64,000 bases of DNA from DATGMP01 sp035293565 (GTDB lineage Bacteria; Pseudomonadota; Alphaproteobacteria; BOG-932; Roseiterribacteraceae): NCBI GenBank assembly GCA_035293565.1, contig DATGMP010000162.1, positions 1-64,000 of the forward strand, given 5' to 3'. Positions 1 to 9,420 of the stretch are shown piece by piece; position 1 is the stretch's first letter; each line of letters begins with the position of its first letter. Made by a program: the position numbers and the translations under genes. Under the pieces are notes generated by a model. It saw only the letters and a list, made by a program, of their open reading frames with translations, searched no databases and was not told the origin of the DNA.

Positions 1-79
1 ACAGCTGCGCCGCCTTCTGATAGGGCGTCACCGGATCGTCCGTCCGGCCGTATCGTTGGGATGTGCGCTTGAACAGCAT
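1..79 (-). CDS. trbF: TrbF conjugal transfer protein, N-terminal fragment
   Basis: Reading from the ATG at 79 towards base 1 gives 26 codons, beginning MLFKRTSQRYGRTDDPVTPY, with no stop before the window edge. The RYGRT...TPYQKAAQ pattern is the usual start of TrbF, the VirB8-like inner-membrane scaffold of the Trb mating-pair system. The ATG lies 6 bases after the trbL stop, as expected for trbL-trbF. Only the cytoplasmic N-terminal tail is present, so the membrane segment and periplasmic domain cannot be checked. Confidence 0.82.
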   Translation of the reverse strand, partial: MLFKRTSQRYGRTDDPVTPYQKAAQL

Positions 80-85
80 GGGTCA

Positions 86-1405
86 CTACTCCCGCTCGCT
101 GAGATCGGGGGCCGCTGGGGCGCCGGGCTTGTCGCCTTCCTTGATGGCCTGGGTCGTTGTATGGGCGCGGGCACGGGTGCGCTGCTCGCTCCGCAGCCGC
201 TGCGCCCATTCCGGGGCGGAATTGACCGAGGTTCCCGATGATCCCGGCGAAGGCGCCGCGCCCGAACGGCCGCCCTTCGCGCGCCACGCCGCTTGCCGGC
301 CCACGGCTGCGCTCCCTTGCAGCGGCGCGGCGGCACGCCGAAGGAGCGCGCCCGTGGCTTGGCCGGCCGCACCAATCGCCGCCTGACCGACACCGGCCAT
401 TCCTGCACCAATGCTAGCCACGCCGCGAGCCCCGGACGTTGCTTGGCCGAGGCCGTAGGCGGCCGACGCACCGGCACCAACCGATGTCCCGGCCCGGAGC
501 GCGGCAAGGCCGCCACGCAAACTGCCAAGCGCGGCGGCGCCGGTCAGGGCCGCGCCCGCCACCACCGCACCCGCTGTGCCGATCGCCGCGCCAGCGCCCA
601 GTTGCGGCGCGCCGGATACGAGGCCGCTCGCGATGCCGGGACCGAAGATGCCGAGACCGAACAGGGTGATCGAGGCTAGGACCAGCGACATGGTCTGGCT
701 GAGGCTCGGCTCCTGACCTTGAAGCGCGTTGACGAAGGTATTGAAGAAGCTCGCACCGATTCCGACGATGACGGCGAGCACCATCACCTTGATGCCGGAC
801 GAGACGACGTTGCCGAGCACGCGTTCGGCCAAGAAGGAAGTCCTGTTCCAGAACGCGAAGGGGACCAACACGAAGCCGGCGAGCGAGGTCAGCTTGAATT
901 CGAGGATGGTGATGAAGAGCTGAACCGCGAGAATGAAGAAGGCCAGGATCACGATGAACCAGGCGATGACCAGCACGATGATCATCACGGCGTGGCGGAG
1001 GAAACCGGAAAAGCTCACGAGCGAGCCCGCCTGCTGGAGAAGCGGCCAAGCCGCCTGGAAACCGGTTCCAGCCAACTTCCCGGGCCGCAGCAGGTCCTGC
1101 GCCGTGAGTCCGTTATTGGCGACATGCAGGCCGAGGCCGGCGAATGAGTTGAAGACGATCGCGGAGAGGGTCGAGAAATTGTTCAGGATGAAGGCGAAGG
1201 TGCCGATATAGAGCGTCTTCTTGATGAGACGCGCCACGATGTTCGCCTCGCCGTCGACCACCCAAAACAGCCCAGCCAAGGTGATGTCGATAGCAACCAG
1301 GGTCGATGTCAGGAAGGCCACGTCGCCGTTCAACAGGCCGAATCCGCTGTCGATGTAGCGGATGAAGGTCTGCATGAACTGGTCGATGATATTCAGGTTG
1401 CCCAT
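86..1405 (-). CDS. trbL: TrbL polytopic inner-membrane mating-pair protein
   Basis: 439 residues from the ATG at 1405; a GTG two codons upstream (1411) is possible but less likely, because homologues begin close to NIIDQF...FIRYIDSGFG. TrbL is the VirB6-like polytopic protein of the inner-membrane translocation channel. The first ~270 residues hold several hydrophobic segments, for example around ITLAGLFWVV and MIIVLVIAWFIVILAFF. The last third is an Ala/Gly-rich, then Arg/Ser/Pro-rich tail ending DLSERE, typical of TrbL. It sits 27 bases after trbJ and just before trbF in the same operon. Confidence 0.93.
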   Translation of the reverse strand: MGNLNIIDQFMQTFIRYIDSGFGLLNGDVAFLTSTLVAIDITLAGLFWVVDGEANIVARLIKKTLYIGTFAFILNNFSTLSAIVFNSFAGLGLHVANNGLTAQDLLRPGKLAGTGFQAAWPLLQQAGSLVSFSGFLRHAVMIIVLVIAWFIVILAFFILAVQLFITILEFKLTSLAGFVLVPFAFWNRTSFLAERVLGNVVSSGIKVMVLAVIVGIGASFFNTFVNALQGQEPSLSQTMSLVLASITLFGLGIFGPGIASGLVSGAPQLGAGAAIGTAGAVVAGAALTGAAALGSLRGGLAALRAGTSVGAGASAAYGLGQATSGARGVASIGAGMAGVGQAAIGAAGQATGALLRRAAAPLQGSAAVGRQAAWRAKGGRSGAAPSPGSSGTSVNSAPEWAQRLRSEQRTRARAHTTTQAIKEGDKPGAPAAPDLSERE

Positions 1406-1432
1406 GTGCACGCGCCCTCAAGTACGGCTTCG

Positions 1433-2155
1433 TTATTGCGGGGCGTAGGCGTTGCTGGTGCCAAGAAAGCGGGTGAAGGCGGCGCGAGCTTCCTCCTCGG
1501 CTTCGGCGTTGCGCGCGTCCTCCAGCGCGGTGGCGCGATACTGCGCCGCCATCAAGCTCTGGATCTGGAGCTGCTGCTTGGTGGAGAGGGCGATGAGCTG
1601 GTTGGTCGCCTGCTGCGCCTGCAGGCTACCGACGGCGTCTTGTGAGGCCGAGACGAGCGCTGACATGGTGGCGGTATCGGCCTGAACGTTCTGCGCGACC
1701 TGGGCCTGGACGACCATGGTCTGTCGGAATGCGTCCATCGAGTTCTGCCACCGCTGATGCGCATCGGCCACGAGTTGATCCGTGGTGACGGCGGCGGCGT
1801 ATTGCTGAGGGTAGCTTTGGGCAAAGGCCGTCTGCGTCGCGTTCACCGTGAAGGCGATGCCTTGCGCCTGGTTCATCAAGGTGCTGATCTGCTGGAGATC
1901 GGACACCATAGTGTCGAGCGACGAGAAATTGAGGCTTTGCAGGTTGCGCGCCATGTTCTCCAGCATGGCGGTCTCGTTCTGCAGCGAGCGGATCTGATTG
2001 TTGATCTGCTCCAGCGCACGCGCTGCGGTCAGGATGTTCTGCGAGAAGTTCGCGGCATCGAAGACGGCAAACTGCGCCGTGGCGGGGCGCATCGGGAGGA
2101 CCGCGACGCCAAGGGACATCGTGATCAGCAGTGCGGCGGCGGCTTTGCGTGTCAT
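1433..2155 (-). CDS. trbJ: TrbJ periplasmic mating-pair protein
   Basis: 240 residues. The start is set by the ATGA overlap (2152-2155) with the trbE stop; the frame is open further upstream but only inside trbE. A signal peptide is visible (MTRKAAAALLITMSLGVAV ... PATAQ). The mature part is Gln/Ala-rich helix with long coiled-coil stretches (INNQIRSLQNETAMLENMARN), as in the VirB5-like TrbJ family. TrbJ is a minor periplasmic or pilus-associated component needed for mating-pair formation. trbK, the small entry-exclusion gene often found between trbJ and trbL, is absent: the gap is only 27 bases. Confidence 0.92.
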   Translation of the reverse strand: MTRKAAAALLITMSLGVAVLPMRPATAQFAVFDAANFSQNILTAARALEQINNQIRSLQNETAMLENMARNLQSLNFSSLDTMVSDLQQISTLMNQAQGIAFTVNATQTAFAQSYPQQYAAAVTTDQLVADAHQRWQNSMDAFRQTMVVQAQVAQNVQADTATMSALVSASQDAVGSLQAQQATNQLIALSTKQQLQIQSLMAAQYRATALEDARNAEAEEEARAAFTRFLGTSNAYAPQ

Positions 2156-4608
2156 GGTGTCGTCTCCTTGGCGAGCGACGGATATTCGTCGAGCAGATCG
2201 GCGGCCCAATCGAGGCCACGCCCGGCGAGGAATTCCGCGGCGAAGCGGTCCTTCCCTCCTTCGGCAAGCACCTGGTCGATGAGCGTCTGATCGGCGGGCG
2301 ATGAGGCGCCGCAGAGGGCAAGCGCGATCGGACCGAGCCCCAATTCGAAGAGCCGATTGCCGCGCCGGGATTGCAGATAGTACTGCCGCTTCGGCACCGC
2401 TCGGGCGATGAGCTCGATCTGCCGATCGTTGAGCCCGAAGCGGTCATAGGCGGCGCGCGCCTGCGGCTCGATCGCGCGGTCGTTCGGGAGGAAGATGCGC
2501 TGCGGACAGCTTTCGATGATCGCGGGTGCGATGGTACTCGAGGCGATATCGGCGAGCGACTGGGTGGCGAAGACGACGGCGACGTTCTTCTTGCGCAGCA
2601 CCTTCAGCCATTCGCGTATGCGCGCAGCAAAGAGCGCGTTGTCGAGATAGACCCAAGCTTCGTCGAGAATGAGCAGCGTCGGCCGCCCGTCGAAACGAGC
2701 CTCCAGTCGATGAAAGAGATAGGTCAGCACCGGCAGCACCACGCCGGCCTCGTGCATGAGCGTCTCGGTCTCGAAGCACTGCACGCCCGCGAGCGCGAGC
2801 CGATCCTCGGCGGCATCCAACAAGCGGCCGAAGGCACCGTCGAGGGTGTAGGGCGCGAGCGCCGCTTTCAGCGCGTTCGATTGCAGGAGCACGGCTAGGC
2901 CGGTCAGGCTGCGCTCTGCAGGCGGCGCCGAGGCGAGGCTGGTCAGAGCCGACCAGATGCTCTCCTTCACCTCCGGTGTCACCACCACTTTCTCGTGCGC
3001 CATCAGCGTGGCGATCCACTCCGCCGCCCAGCTCCGCTCCGCCGGCGCGTCGATGTCCCTCAAGGGCTGGAAGGACAGCGCGCCCGCGGCAAGATCGGAA
3101 TCGATCCCGAGCGCGTGATGCTCGCCGCCCATAGCGAGGATCGCGGCGCGCGCGGAATTGCCTTTGTCGAAGACATAGATCTGCGCCTCGCGGTAGCGGC
3201 GGAACTGGAGTGCCAGGAGCGCCACCAGCACGGATTTGCCGGCGCCGGTCGGACCGACGATGAGCATATGGCCGACATCGCCGACATGGGTGGAGAAGCG
3301 GAAGGGCGTCGCCCCGCTGGTCTCGGCGTAAAAGAGCGGCGGCCCGTCGAGATGGTCGTTGCGCGCCGGTCCGGCCCAGACCGAGGAAAGCGGCACGAGA
3401 TGGGCGAGGTTCAGCGTGTGGAGGAGCGGCTGGCGCACGTTGGCGTAGACATGCCCCGGCAGGCTGCCGAGCCAGGCTTCGACCGCGTTGACGCTCTCGC
3501 GGATGGTGGTGAAGCCCGTCCCGTTGATGATCCGCTCGATGGCGCGGGCCTTCTCGTCGGCGCCCCGGCGCGTCGCATCCAGGACGGTAAGGGCCGTGGT
3601 GACATAACCGAAGGCGACGTGATCGCCGCCGAGCGCCTGAAGCGCGAGATCGGCATCGGCCACCTTGTTGTCGGCATCGCTGTCGAGCAGTGGCGTCGGC
3701 TCGTTGTAGAGGACCTCGCGCAAGAGAGCCGTGATCGATTTGCGCTTGGCGAACCATTGACGGCGCAGCCGTGTCAGCGTCCGGGTCGCCTCGGTCTTGT
3801 CCAGTGGGATGAAGCGCGTCGTCCACCGATAGGGGAAGCCCAGATGATTGAGCGCGTCGAGCAGGCCCGGCCGCGTCAGATTGGGGAAACCCAGCACGCT
3901 CAGCGTGCGCAGATGCCGGTCGCCGAGCATCGGCTCGATCCCGCCGCTCAAGGGCTCGTCGATGAGCACCGCGTCGAGGTAGATCGGCGTCTCCGGCACC
4001 GCGACGGGATGGCGCCGGGTCGAGACGGTGCCGTGGAGATAGGTCAGGGTCTCGCTATCATCGAGGGCGTGGATCTCCGGCGTGAAGCCGGAGAGGAGGT
4101 CGAGCACCCGTTCGGTCTCGTCGAGGAAGGATTGGAGCTCCTGGCGCCAATTGCGCGCCTTGTCCGGCGCGGCGGTTTCGAGGAGGGCGCGCTCCGCCCG
4201 GTTCACCGGGTCGGCTGGCGGCAGATAGAGCAGCGTCAGATGGTAGGCGCTCTCGAAATGAGCGCTCACCTGATCGAAGGCGGCACGCCGCTCGCGGTCG
4301 ACGAGCCAGGAGACTGGATCGGGAAAGGATGAGACAGGATAACCCGGCGCCCCGAAGCGCTCCGCCTCGAAGAACAGCGCCCAGCCCGAACCAAACCGCC
4401 GCAACACGTTGTTGAGCCGGGCGCAGACGCCGATCAGCTCGGCTTCCGTGGCGCTCTCCAGGTCGGGCCCACGGAACCGGAAACTGCGCTGGAAGCTGCC
4501 ATCCTTGTTGAGGACGACGCCCGGCGCCACCAGCGCGGCCCAGGGGATGTGATCGGCGAGCCGGTCCGGCCGGTGCCGATATTCCGAAAGGTTCAGCATC
4601 CGAGCCAT
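2152..4608 (-). CDS. trbE: TrbE, VirB4-family conjugation ATPase
   Basis: 818 residues, full length for TrbE/VirB4. The N-terminal CagE/VirB4 region starts MARMLNLSEYRHRPDRLADH. A Walker A GPTGAGKS lies near residue 450 and a Walker B LLILDEAW near residue 650, followed by a FATQSLADI motif. It is the cytoplasmic ATPase that powers pilus assembly and substrate transfer at the base of the channel. Its start overlaps the trbD end by 16 bases and its stop overlaps trbJ, so translation is likely coupled along the operon. Confidence 0.96.
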   Translation of the reverse strand: MARMLNLSEYRHRPDRLADHIPWAALVAPGVVLNKDGSFQRSFRFRGPDLESATEAELIGVCARLNNVLRRFGSGWALFFEAERFGAPGYPVSSFPDPVSWLVDRERRAAFDQVSAHFESAYHLTLLYLPPADPVNRAERALLETAAPDKARNWRQELQSFLDETERVLDLLSGFTPEIHALDDSETLTYLHGTVSTRRHPVAVPETPIYLDAVLIDEPLSGGIEPMLGDRHLRTLSVLGFPNLTRPGLLDALNHLGFPYRWTTRFIPLDKTEATRTLTRLRRQWFAKRKSITALLREVLYNEPTPLLDSDADNKVADADLALQALGGDHVAFGYVTTALTVLDATRRGADEKARAIERIINGTGFTTIRESVNAVEAWLGSLPGHVYANVRQPLLHTLNLAHLVPLSSVWAGPARNDHLDGPPLFYAETSGATPFRFSTHVGDVGHMLIVGPTGAGKSVLVALLALQFRRYREAQIYVFDKGNSARAAILAMGGEHHALGIDSDLAAGALSFQPLRDIDAPAERSWAAEWIATLMAHEKVVVTPEVKESIWSALTSLASAPPAERSLTGLAVLLQSNALKAALAPYTLDGAFGRLLDAAEDRLALAGVQCFETETLMHEAGVVLPVLTYLFHRLEARFDGRPTLLILDEAWVYLDNALFAARIREWLKVLRKKNVAVVFATQSLADIASSTIAPAIIESCPQRIFLPNDRAIEPQARAAYDRFGLNDRQIELIARAVPKRQYYLQSRRGNRLFELGLGPIALALCGASSPADQTLIDQVLAEGGKDRFAAEFLAGRGLDWAADLLDEYPSLAKETTP

Positions 4609-4856
4609 GCCTTCTGTCGGAGATGCCGGGCGAGCACCTCGGCGAAGCTCGGATCACGTTTCGCGGCAAAGACCGCTAGCGAATGCCCGATGATCCAGAG
4701 CGCGAGCCCGGCGATCCACAGGCGCAGCCCCAGACCGAGCGCCGCCGCGACGGTGCCGTTGACGATCGCGATCGCGCGCGGCGCACCCGCCAGAAGGATC
4801 GGCTCGGTGAGCGAGCGATGCAGCGGCACCTCGAAGCCTTCGATATGGGTGCTCAC
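4593..4856 (-). CDS. trbD: TrbD small inner-membrane protein
   Basis: 87 residues from a GTG at 4856 that overlaps the trbC stop (GTGA, 4853-4856). The sequence starts VSTHIEGFEVPLHRSLTEPI and has two hydrophobic segments (GTVAAALGLGLRLWIAGLAL and IIGHSLAVF). This is the VirB3-like TrbD architecture. The reading frame stays open for 139 codons upstream, but that part is out-of-frame trbC sequence. TrbD probably docks on TrbE. Confidence 0.9.
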   Translation of the reverse strand: MSTHIEGFEVPLHRSLTEPILLAGAPRAIAIVNGTVAAALGLGLRLWIAGLALWIIGHSLAVFAAKRDPSFAEVLARHLRQKAWLGC

Positions 4857-5179
4857 GACACGAACGCTCCGCCGCCGAAGGAGAAGAAGGTGAGAAAGAA
4901 GCTCGACGCGGCAAAGGCGATGGAAATGCCGAAGACGATCTGGATGAGGCGGCGGAAACCCCCGGCCGTATCGCCGAAGGCGAGCGTCAGGCCGGTTGTG
5001 ATGATGATGATCACCGCGATGATCTTGGCGACCGGCCCCTGGACGGAATCCAAGATCTGCTGGAGCGGCTGCTCCCACGGCATGCCCGCGCCGGCGGCGT
5101 GAGCGGTGCCGGCGAGGCCAAGCGTGAACCACGCCCCGAGAAGCGTGCAATAAAGACGGCGGGCGGAACGGATACGCAT
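4853..5179 (-). CDS. trbC: TrbC pilin precursor
   Basis: 108 residues. The start at 5179 is fixed by a strong ribosome binding site, AAGGAGG, 7 bases upstream; the in-frame ATG at 5197 overlaps the trbB stop and lacks one. The product has a signal peptide (LLGAWFTLGLAGTAHAAG) and two further hydrophobic segments (IIAVIIIITTGLTLAF and LIQIVFGISIAFAASSFF), as in VirB2/TrbC pilins. TrbC is the major subunit of the conjugative pilus. It lies between trbB and trbD, the canonical order. Confidence 0.92.
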   Translation of the reverse strand: MRIRSARRLYCTLLGAWFTLGLAGTAHAAGAGMPWEQPLQQILDSVQGPVAKIIAVIIIITTGLTLAFGDTAGGFRRLIQIVFGISIAFAASSFFLTFFSFGGGAFVS

Positions 5180-5193
5180 CAATTCCTCCTTGA

Positions 5194-6174
5194 TCAAAGC
5201 GCGTGCAGCCGATGAGGCACGGGCTCGGCGATGGCGTAATCGCCGCTGGTGTCGAGACCGGCCACCTCGGCAATGGACTCGATTCGACGCGCGGTGCCGC
5301 GGCCTTGGATGAAGACCACCAGGTCGATCGCCTCAGCGATCAGCCGACGCGGAACGGTGACGACCGTTTCCTGGACGAGCTGCTCGAGCCGATAGAGCGC
5401 GGCCCGTGCCGAATTCGCATGGACAGTGGCGATGCCACCGGGATGCCCGGTATTCCACGCCTTGAGCATGTCGAGCGCCTCGGCGCCGCGCACCTCGCCG
5501 ACGATGATGCGGTCGGGCCGCAGGCGCAGCGTCGAGCGCACGAGATCGGCCATGGCGACGACGCCAGGCTTGGTGCGGAGCGCGACGCAATCGGGCGCAG
5601 CGCATTGCAGCTCGCGCGTGTCCTCGATCAAAATGACCCGCTCGTCGAGCCGCGCCACCTCGGCGAGAAGCGCATTGGCCAGCGTCGTCTTGCCAGAGCT
5701 GGTGCCGCCGGCGATTAGCAGATTGCGGCGCTCGGTCACGGCGCGCCTCAGCGCTTCGGCCTGATGCAGCGAGAGGACGCGATCGGCGACATAGTCGTCG
5801 AGCGTGTAGATCCGGGCGGCTGGCTTGCGGATCGTGAAGCACGGACCCGTCGCGACCGGCGGCAGCACGCCCTCGAAACGCTCTCCGGTCTCGGGCAGCT
5901 CGGCGCTGACGAGGGGATTGCCGGCATGCGCCTCGACGCGGACATGGGAGGCGACGACGCGGATGATGCGTTCGACCTCGGCCGACTCGAGCCGCGCGCC
6001 GGTGTCGATCCGGCCTTCGCCCAGCCGGTCGAGACGCAGCCGGCCGTCCGGATTCACCATGACCTCGATCACCGCGGGATCGCCCAGCGCCGCGGCGATA
6101 TCCCTCCCCATGGCTGTACGCAGCATCGCCCGGCGCCGGTCCTGCGCTTCGGGATGACTCACGGCGTCGCTCAT
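5194..6174 (-). CDS. trbB: TrbB, VirB11-family secretion ATPase
   Basis: 326 residues, usual for TrbB. The Walker A GGTSSGKTTLANALL lies near residue 155, followed by an Asp box (ILIEDTRELQC), Walker B (DRIIVGEVRGAEALDML) and a His box (GHPGGIATVHANS). TrbB forms a hexameric traffic ATPase at the cytoplasmic face of the transfer channel. The start overlaps the upstream CopG-type gene (ATGA, 6171-6174) and trbC follows 14 bases after its stop, so it is tightly operonic. Confidence 0.96.
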   Translation of the reverse strand: MSDAVSHPEAQDRRRAMLRTAMGRDIAAALGDPAVIEVMVNPDGRLRLDRLGEGRIDTGARLESAEVERIIRVVASHVRVEAHAGNPLVSAELPETGERFEGVLPPVATGPCFTIRKPAARIYTLDDYVADRVLSLHQAEALRRAVTERRNLLIAGGTSSGKTTLANALLAEVARLDERVILIEDTRELQCAAPDCVALRTKPGVVAMADLVRSTLRLRPDRIIVGEVRGAEALDMLKAWNTGHPGGIATVHANSARAALYRLEQLVQETVVTVPRRLIAEAIDLVVFIQGRGTARRIESIAEVAGLDTSGDYAIAEPVPHRLHAL

Positions 6175-6584
6175 TCCGCGGCCTCAGACGTGGCGGGCAT
6201 GCGCAGGTCGCTGCTCAGACCGCGACCGCTGGCGATGCGGCGTCCAACCTGCTCGATAAAGGCCCGAAACCGATCCTGCCCGACGGCGCGGGCGGCCTGG
6301 TCGGGCTCGGGGAGCGGCGCCGTGACGGTGATCTGGTATCGAATGAAGAGCGCCAGACTCTCCATGACGATCTGCTGGTCGCGCTCGACCCGGTTGAGTT
6401 GGTTGCCGACGCGGTCGAGCCGGACTTTGAGGAGATCGTCGAGCTCTCGCGCCGCACGCCGGGCGAGGTAGGCACGGAGCGCGTCCGCGACGATCGCCGA
6501 TTTGGAGGAGCCCGGCTTGCGGGCCAGCTCCTCCAGCCGCTCGCTCAGCTCGTCATCGAGATAGAGGTGATGCCGTGGCTTCAT
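6171..6584 (-). CDS. CopG/ribbon-helix-helix family protein of the trb operon
   Basis: 137 residues. The N-terminus (RHHLYLDDELSERLEELA...SSKSAIVADALRAYL) is a ribbon-helix-helix fold of the CopG/MetJ type. A longer C-terminal part follows with a coiled-coil-like stretch (VRLDRVGNQLNRVERD) and one hydrophobic helix. Proteins of this shape commonly sit between traG and trbB in Trb-type ICEs of Alphaproteobacteria. It may regulate the operon or act as a relaxosome accessory factor; the sequence does not decide which. Confidence 0.8.
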   Translation of the reverse strand: MKPRHHLYLDDELSERLEELARKPGSSKSAIVADALRAYLARRAARELDDLLKVRLDRVGNQLNRVERDQQIVMESLALFIRYQITVTAPLPEPDQAARAVGQDRFRAFIEQVGRRIASGRGLSSDLRMPATSEAAE

Positions 6585-6594
6585 GGCTCCGTCC

Positions 6595-8652
6595 TCAGAA
6601 ATTTGGCAGGAAATCGTCGCCGGCGTGCCGGCCTTTGGGATCGCCTTCGTTCATCGCAAAAGCGCTGGCCGACGCGCTCGCTAAACGTGCCCGATCGAGG
6701 GCTCGTTTTTCGGCCGCCGTGTCGGTTTCGTCGTCAGTGAGGCCGAGCCCAGTGTCGTGAAGCGGCGGCTCCGTGCTCGCTCTCTCCGGCTCTGGCATGC
6801 CGGGATGGTGTTGTTGCTGTTGCCCGCCCTCTTCTTCCGCGGCAGCCCCGTCCGCTTGCTTATTGAGATCGATGGCGAGCCGGAGATCGGTGCCGCGTAC
6901 CTGACCGCTCCAATCATCGGGACGCAGCGCCGGCCGATCGCGATAGCCGTCCTCGGCGAGAACGGGCGTCGCCAGCACCCGAGACGTGAAGTTACCGTCT
7001 TCGAAGTACCGCAGCTTCTTCGCCCGGATCGGTGGCAGGCCAGAGACGAGCACCAGCTCGTCCGCCGGCGGCAATTGCATCACCTCGCCCGGCGTCAGCA
7101 GTGGGCGCGCGGTCTCCTGGCGCGAGACCATGACGTGGCTGAGCCAGGGCGAGAGTCGGTGGCCGGCATAGTTGCGCTGCGCCCTGAGCTCGGTCGCGGT
7201 GCCGAGAGCGTCGGAGATCCGTTTCGCGGTGCGCTCGTCGTTGGAGGAGAACGCGATCCGCACATGGCAATTGTCGAGGATCGCGTTGTTCTCGCCATAG
7301 GCTTTGGAGATCTGATTGAGGCTCTGCGCGATGAGGTAGGCGCGCATGCCGTAACCGGCCATGAAGGCGAGCGCCGTCTCGAAGAAGTCGAGCCGACCCA
7401 GGGCCGGAAACTCGTCGAGCATCATGAGAAGCTGGTGGCGACGCCGTTTGCCGGGATCGCCTTCGAGGCGTTCGGTGAGACGACGGCCGATCTGATTGAG
7501 GACGAGGCGCACGAGCGGCTTGGTGCGCGAGATGTCCGAGGGCGGGATGACGAGATAGAGCGAGACCGGCCGTTCGGCATCGACGAGATCGGCAATGCGC
7601 CAATCACACGCGGCGGTGGTCGAGGCGACCGTCGGATCGCGGTAGAGTCCGAGGAAGGACATGGCGGTCGAGAGCACGCCCGAGCGCTCGTTCTCCGACT
7701 TGTTCAGCACCTCGCGCGCCGCCGAGGCCACCACCGGATGCACCGCGGGATTCGTCGCCGTGCCGAGATGATTGGTCTCCATCATCTTGCGCAGCGTGCT
7801 TTGGAAGGAGCGTTGCGGATCGGAAAGGAAGGTGGCGACGCGCGCGAGCGTCTTCTCCTCCTCTGCATAGAGGACGTGGAGGATGGCGCCGACGAGCAGA
7901 GAGTGGCTGGTCTTCTCCCAATGATTCCGCCGTTCCAGCGCGCCTTCGGGGTCGACCAGAATGTCGGCGATGTTCTGGACGTCGCGGACCTCGTCCGGTC
8001 CCTTGCGCACCTCGAGAAGCGGGTTGTAGCGGGCGCTGCGCGGATCGGTTGGATTGAAGAGGAGGCAATGGGAGAAGCGGCCGCGCCAACCGGCTGTCAG
8101 TTGCCAATTCTCGCCCTTGATGTCGTGGATGACGGCCGAGGCCGTCCAGGAGAGGAGCGTCGGCACGACAAGGCCCACGCCCTTCCCCGAGCGCGTCGGC
8201 GCGAAGGCCATGACATGCTCCGGCCCGTCATGGCGAAGGTAGGCGTCGCCGAAGCGGCCGAGAAAGACGCCACTCGGGTGGAACAAGCCGGCATCCTTGA
8301 TCTCGTGCCGCGTCGCCCAGCGGGAGGAGCCGTAGGTCGTGACTCGATGATTTTGCCGGGCGCGCCAGAGCGATCCGACGATGGCGACGCCGCAGCCGAC
8401 GATCCCGCTCGAGGCGGCGATCGTGCCGGCCCGATTGAACAGCGCCGGCGCGTAAGCATCATAGGCGTACCACCACTCGAAGAGGCGCCAGGGGTAGTAG
8501 ACCGGCAACGACAGGAGCGTGAACCAGGGTGGCCCGAGGCGTGGCTGGTAGACGAGCTCGGCGGCCGCCCACTGCGTGGCGATCCACAAGCCGCCGATGA
8601 CGACGGCGAAGACGACGAGGATCTGGCCGATCAGAACTTTGGTCGGAGTCAC
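6595..8652 (-). CDS. traG: TraG/VirD4 type IV coupling protein
   Basis: 685 residues from a GTG at 8652, preceded by GGAGGC at good spacing. The frame is open 25 codons further, but that part reads as non-coding. Two N-terminal membrane segments (VLIGQILVVFAVVIGGLWIA and a second near residue 75) are followed by the Walker A APTRSGKGVGLVVPTLL near residue 150 and Walker B LLMMLDEFPALG near residue 410. It is the coupling ATPase that brings the relaxase-DNA complex to the channel. It is the first gene of the traG-trb operon; its stop lies 10 bases from the CopG-type gene. Confidence 0.95.
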   Translation of the reverse strand: MTPTKVLIGQILVVFAVVIGGLWIATQWAAAELVYQPRLGPPWFTLLSLPVYYPWRLFEWWYAYDAYAPALFNRAGTIAASSGIVGCGVAIVGSLWRARQNHRVTTYGSSRWATRHEIKDAGLFHPSGVFLGRFGDAYLRHDGPEHVMAFAPTRSGKGVGLVVPTLLSWTASAVIHDIKGENWQLTAGWRGRFSHCLLFNPTDPRSARYNPLLEVRKGPDEVRDVQNIADILVDPEGALERRNHWEKTSHSLLVGAILHVLYAEEEKTLARVATFLSDPQRSFQSTLRKMMETNHLGTATNPAVHPVVASAAREVLNKSENERSGVLSTAMSFLGLYRDPTVASTTAACDWRIADLVDAERPVSLYLVIPPSDISRTKPLVRLVLNQIGRRLTERLEGDPGKRRRHQLLMMLDEFPALGRLDFFETALAFMAGYGMRAYLIAQSLNQISKAYGENNAILDNCHVRIAFSSNDERTAKRISDALGTATELRAQRNYAGHRLSPWLSHVMVSRQETARPLLTPGEVMQLPPADELVLVSGLPPIRAKKLRYFEDGNFTSRVLATPVLAEDGYRDRPALRPDDWSGQVRGTDLRLAIDLNKQADGAAAEEEGGQQQQHHPGMPEPERASTEPPLHDTGLGLTDDETDTAAEKRALDRARLASASASAFAMNEGDPKGRHAGDDFLPNF

Positions 8653-8880
8653 GCTTGCCTCCGCTCGCCGGCGCACAGGGCGCCCAACATCGGAGACAAG
8701 GAGACGATCGGAACGGCGATCCAGCAATCACCGTTATTTACGCTCTACTACGCTCGCCACCATTCGGTGGGCATGGCACCGCTTCCGGTGTGTCAAACAA
8801 GTGGCAGAATCGCACCCCGTATCGACTGGAATTAAAATTACTGGGTCGGAGAGGCTGCCAAGTCGGAGTTGGAGGAGACG
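8653..8880. promoter_or_regulatory. Divergent intergenic region upstream of the traG-trb operon
   Basis: 228 bases between traG (leftwards) and the membrane-protein gene (rightwards). The composition is more AT-rich near 8730-8760 and 8825-8850 than in the flanking genes, consistent with promoters in both directions. I could not pick convincing -35/-10 pairs by eye. Confidence 0.4.
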
Positions 8881-9420
8881 ATGATCGCCGGAATCATTCT
8901 CTGTCTCGCTGGCCTCGGTGGGTTCTGTCTTTTGATGTTCTACGGTGCCGTCTTCGTGTTGCCGATGTATTTCGGCTGTGTGGTTGGCTTCTGGGCGATC
9001 AACACCGGTGCCGGCGCCATCGGCGGCATTCTCGTCGGGCTCTTTACCGGCGGCCTTGTATTCGGCATCGCGCAGATGATCTGCCACCTCAGCCGGTCAT
9101 TGCTGCTGCGCTGGTTGGTCGTCATCGCGTTTGTCGTGCCCGCCGCGATGGCCGGCTATTACACCATGTCTCAGTTCTGGGAGCTGTTCATGCCGTCGAA
9201 TGCGTGGCAGCAAGTCTTCGCGGTTGTCGCGGCGGCAGCCACTGGCTTTACCGCGCTGGCTCATCTTGGCGGCCTGCCGGAAACACGGGCGTTGCCACGA
9301 CGGCATCCCGCACCGACGCGCCCGCAGCCGACTGGGACGCAACAAGCGATGCTCGTACCGGAAACGGTGGAGCTGTTGCCGCCACAGCGACGGGCTCTAC
9401 CGCCTTTGCATCAACAATAG
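8881..9420 (+). CDS. Small polytopic membrane protein of unknown function
   Basis: 179 residues from the ATG at 8881, preceded by GGAGGAG; a TTG four codons upstream is the only alternative. Four or five hydrophobic segments fill residues 1-130 (for example GIILCLAGLGGFCLLMFYGAVFV and LLLRWLVVIAFVVPAAMAGYY). The tail is Pro/Arg-rich and likely cytoplasmic. It is the only sizeable plus-strand gene among the transfer genes and is divergent from traG. I do not recognise the family. Confidence 0.65.
   Translation: MIAGIILCLAGLGGFCLLMFYGAVFVLPMYFGCVVGFWAINTGAGAIGGILVGLFTGGLVFGIAQMICHLSRSLLLRWLVVIAFVVPAAMAGYYTMSQFWELFMPSNAWQQVFAVVAAAATGFTALAHLGGLPETRALPRRHPAPTRPQPTGTQQAMLVPETVELLPPQRRALPPLHQQ

Noticed and set aside
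2995..4332. 445-codon plus-strand open frame opposite trbE
   Set aside because: Shadow of a GC-rich gene: composition rich in Arg/Glu/His with no domain, and trbE on the other strand is certain.
6757..8835. 692-codon plus-strand open frame opposite traG
   Set aside because: Antisense shadow; TraG/VirD4 motifs are clear on the minus strand.
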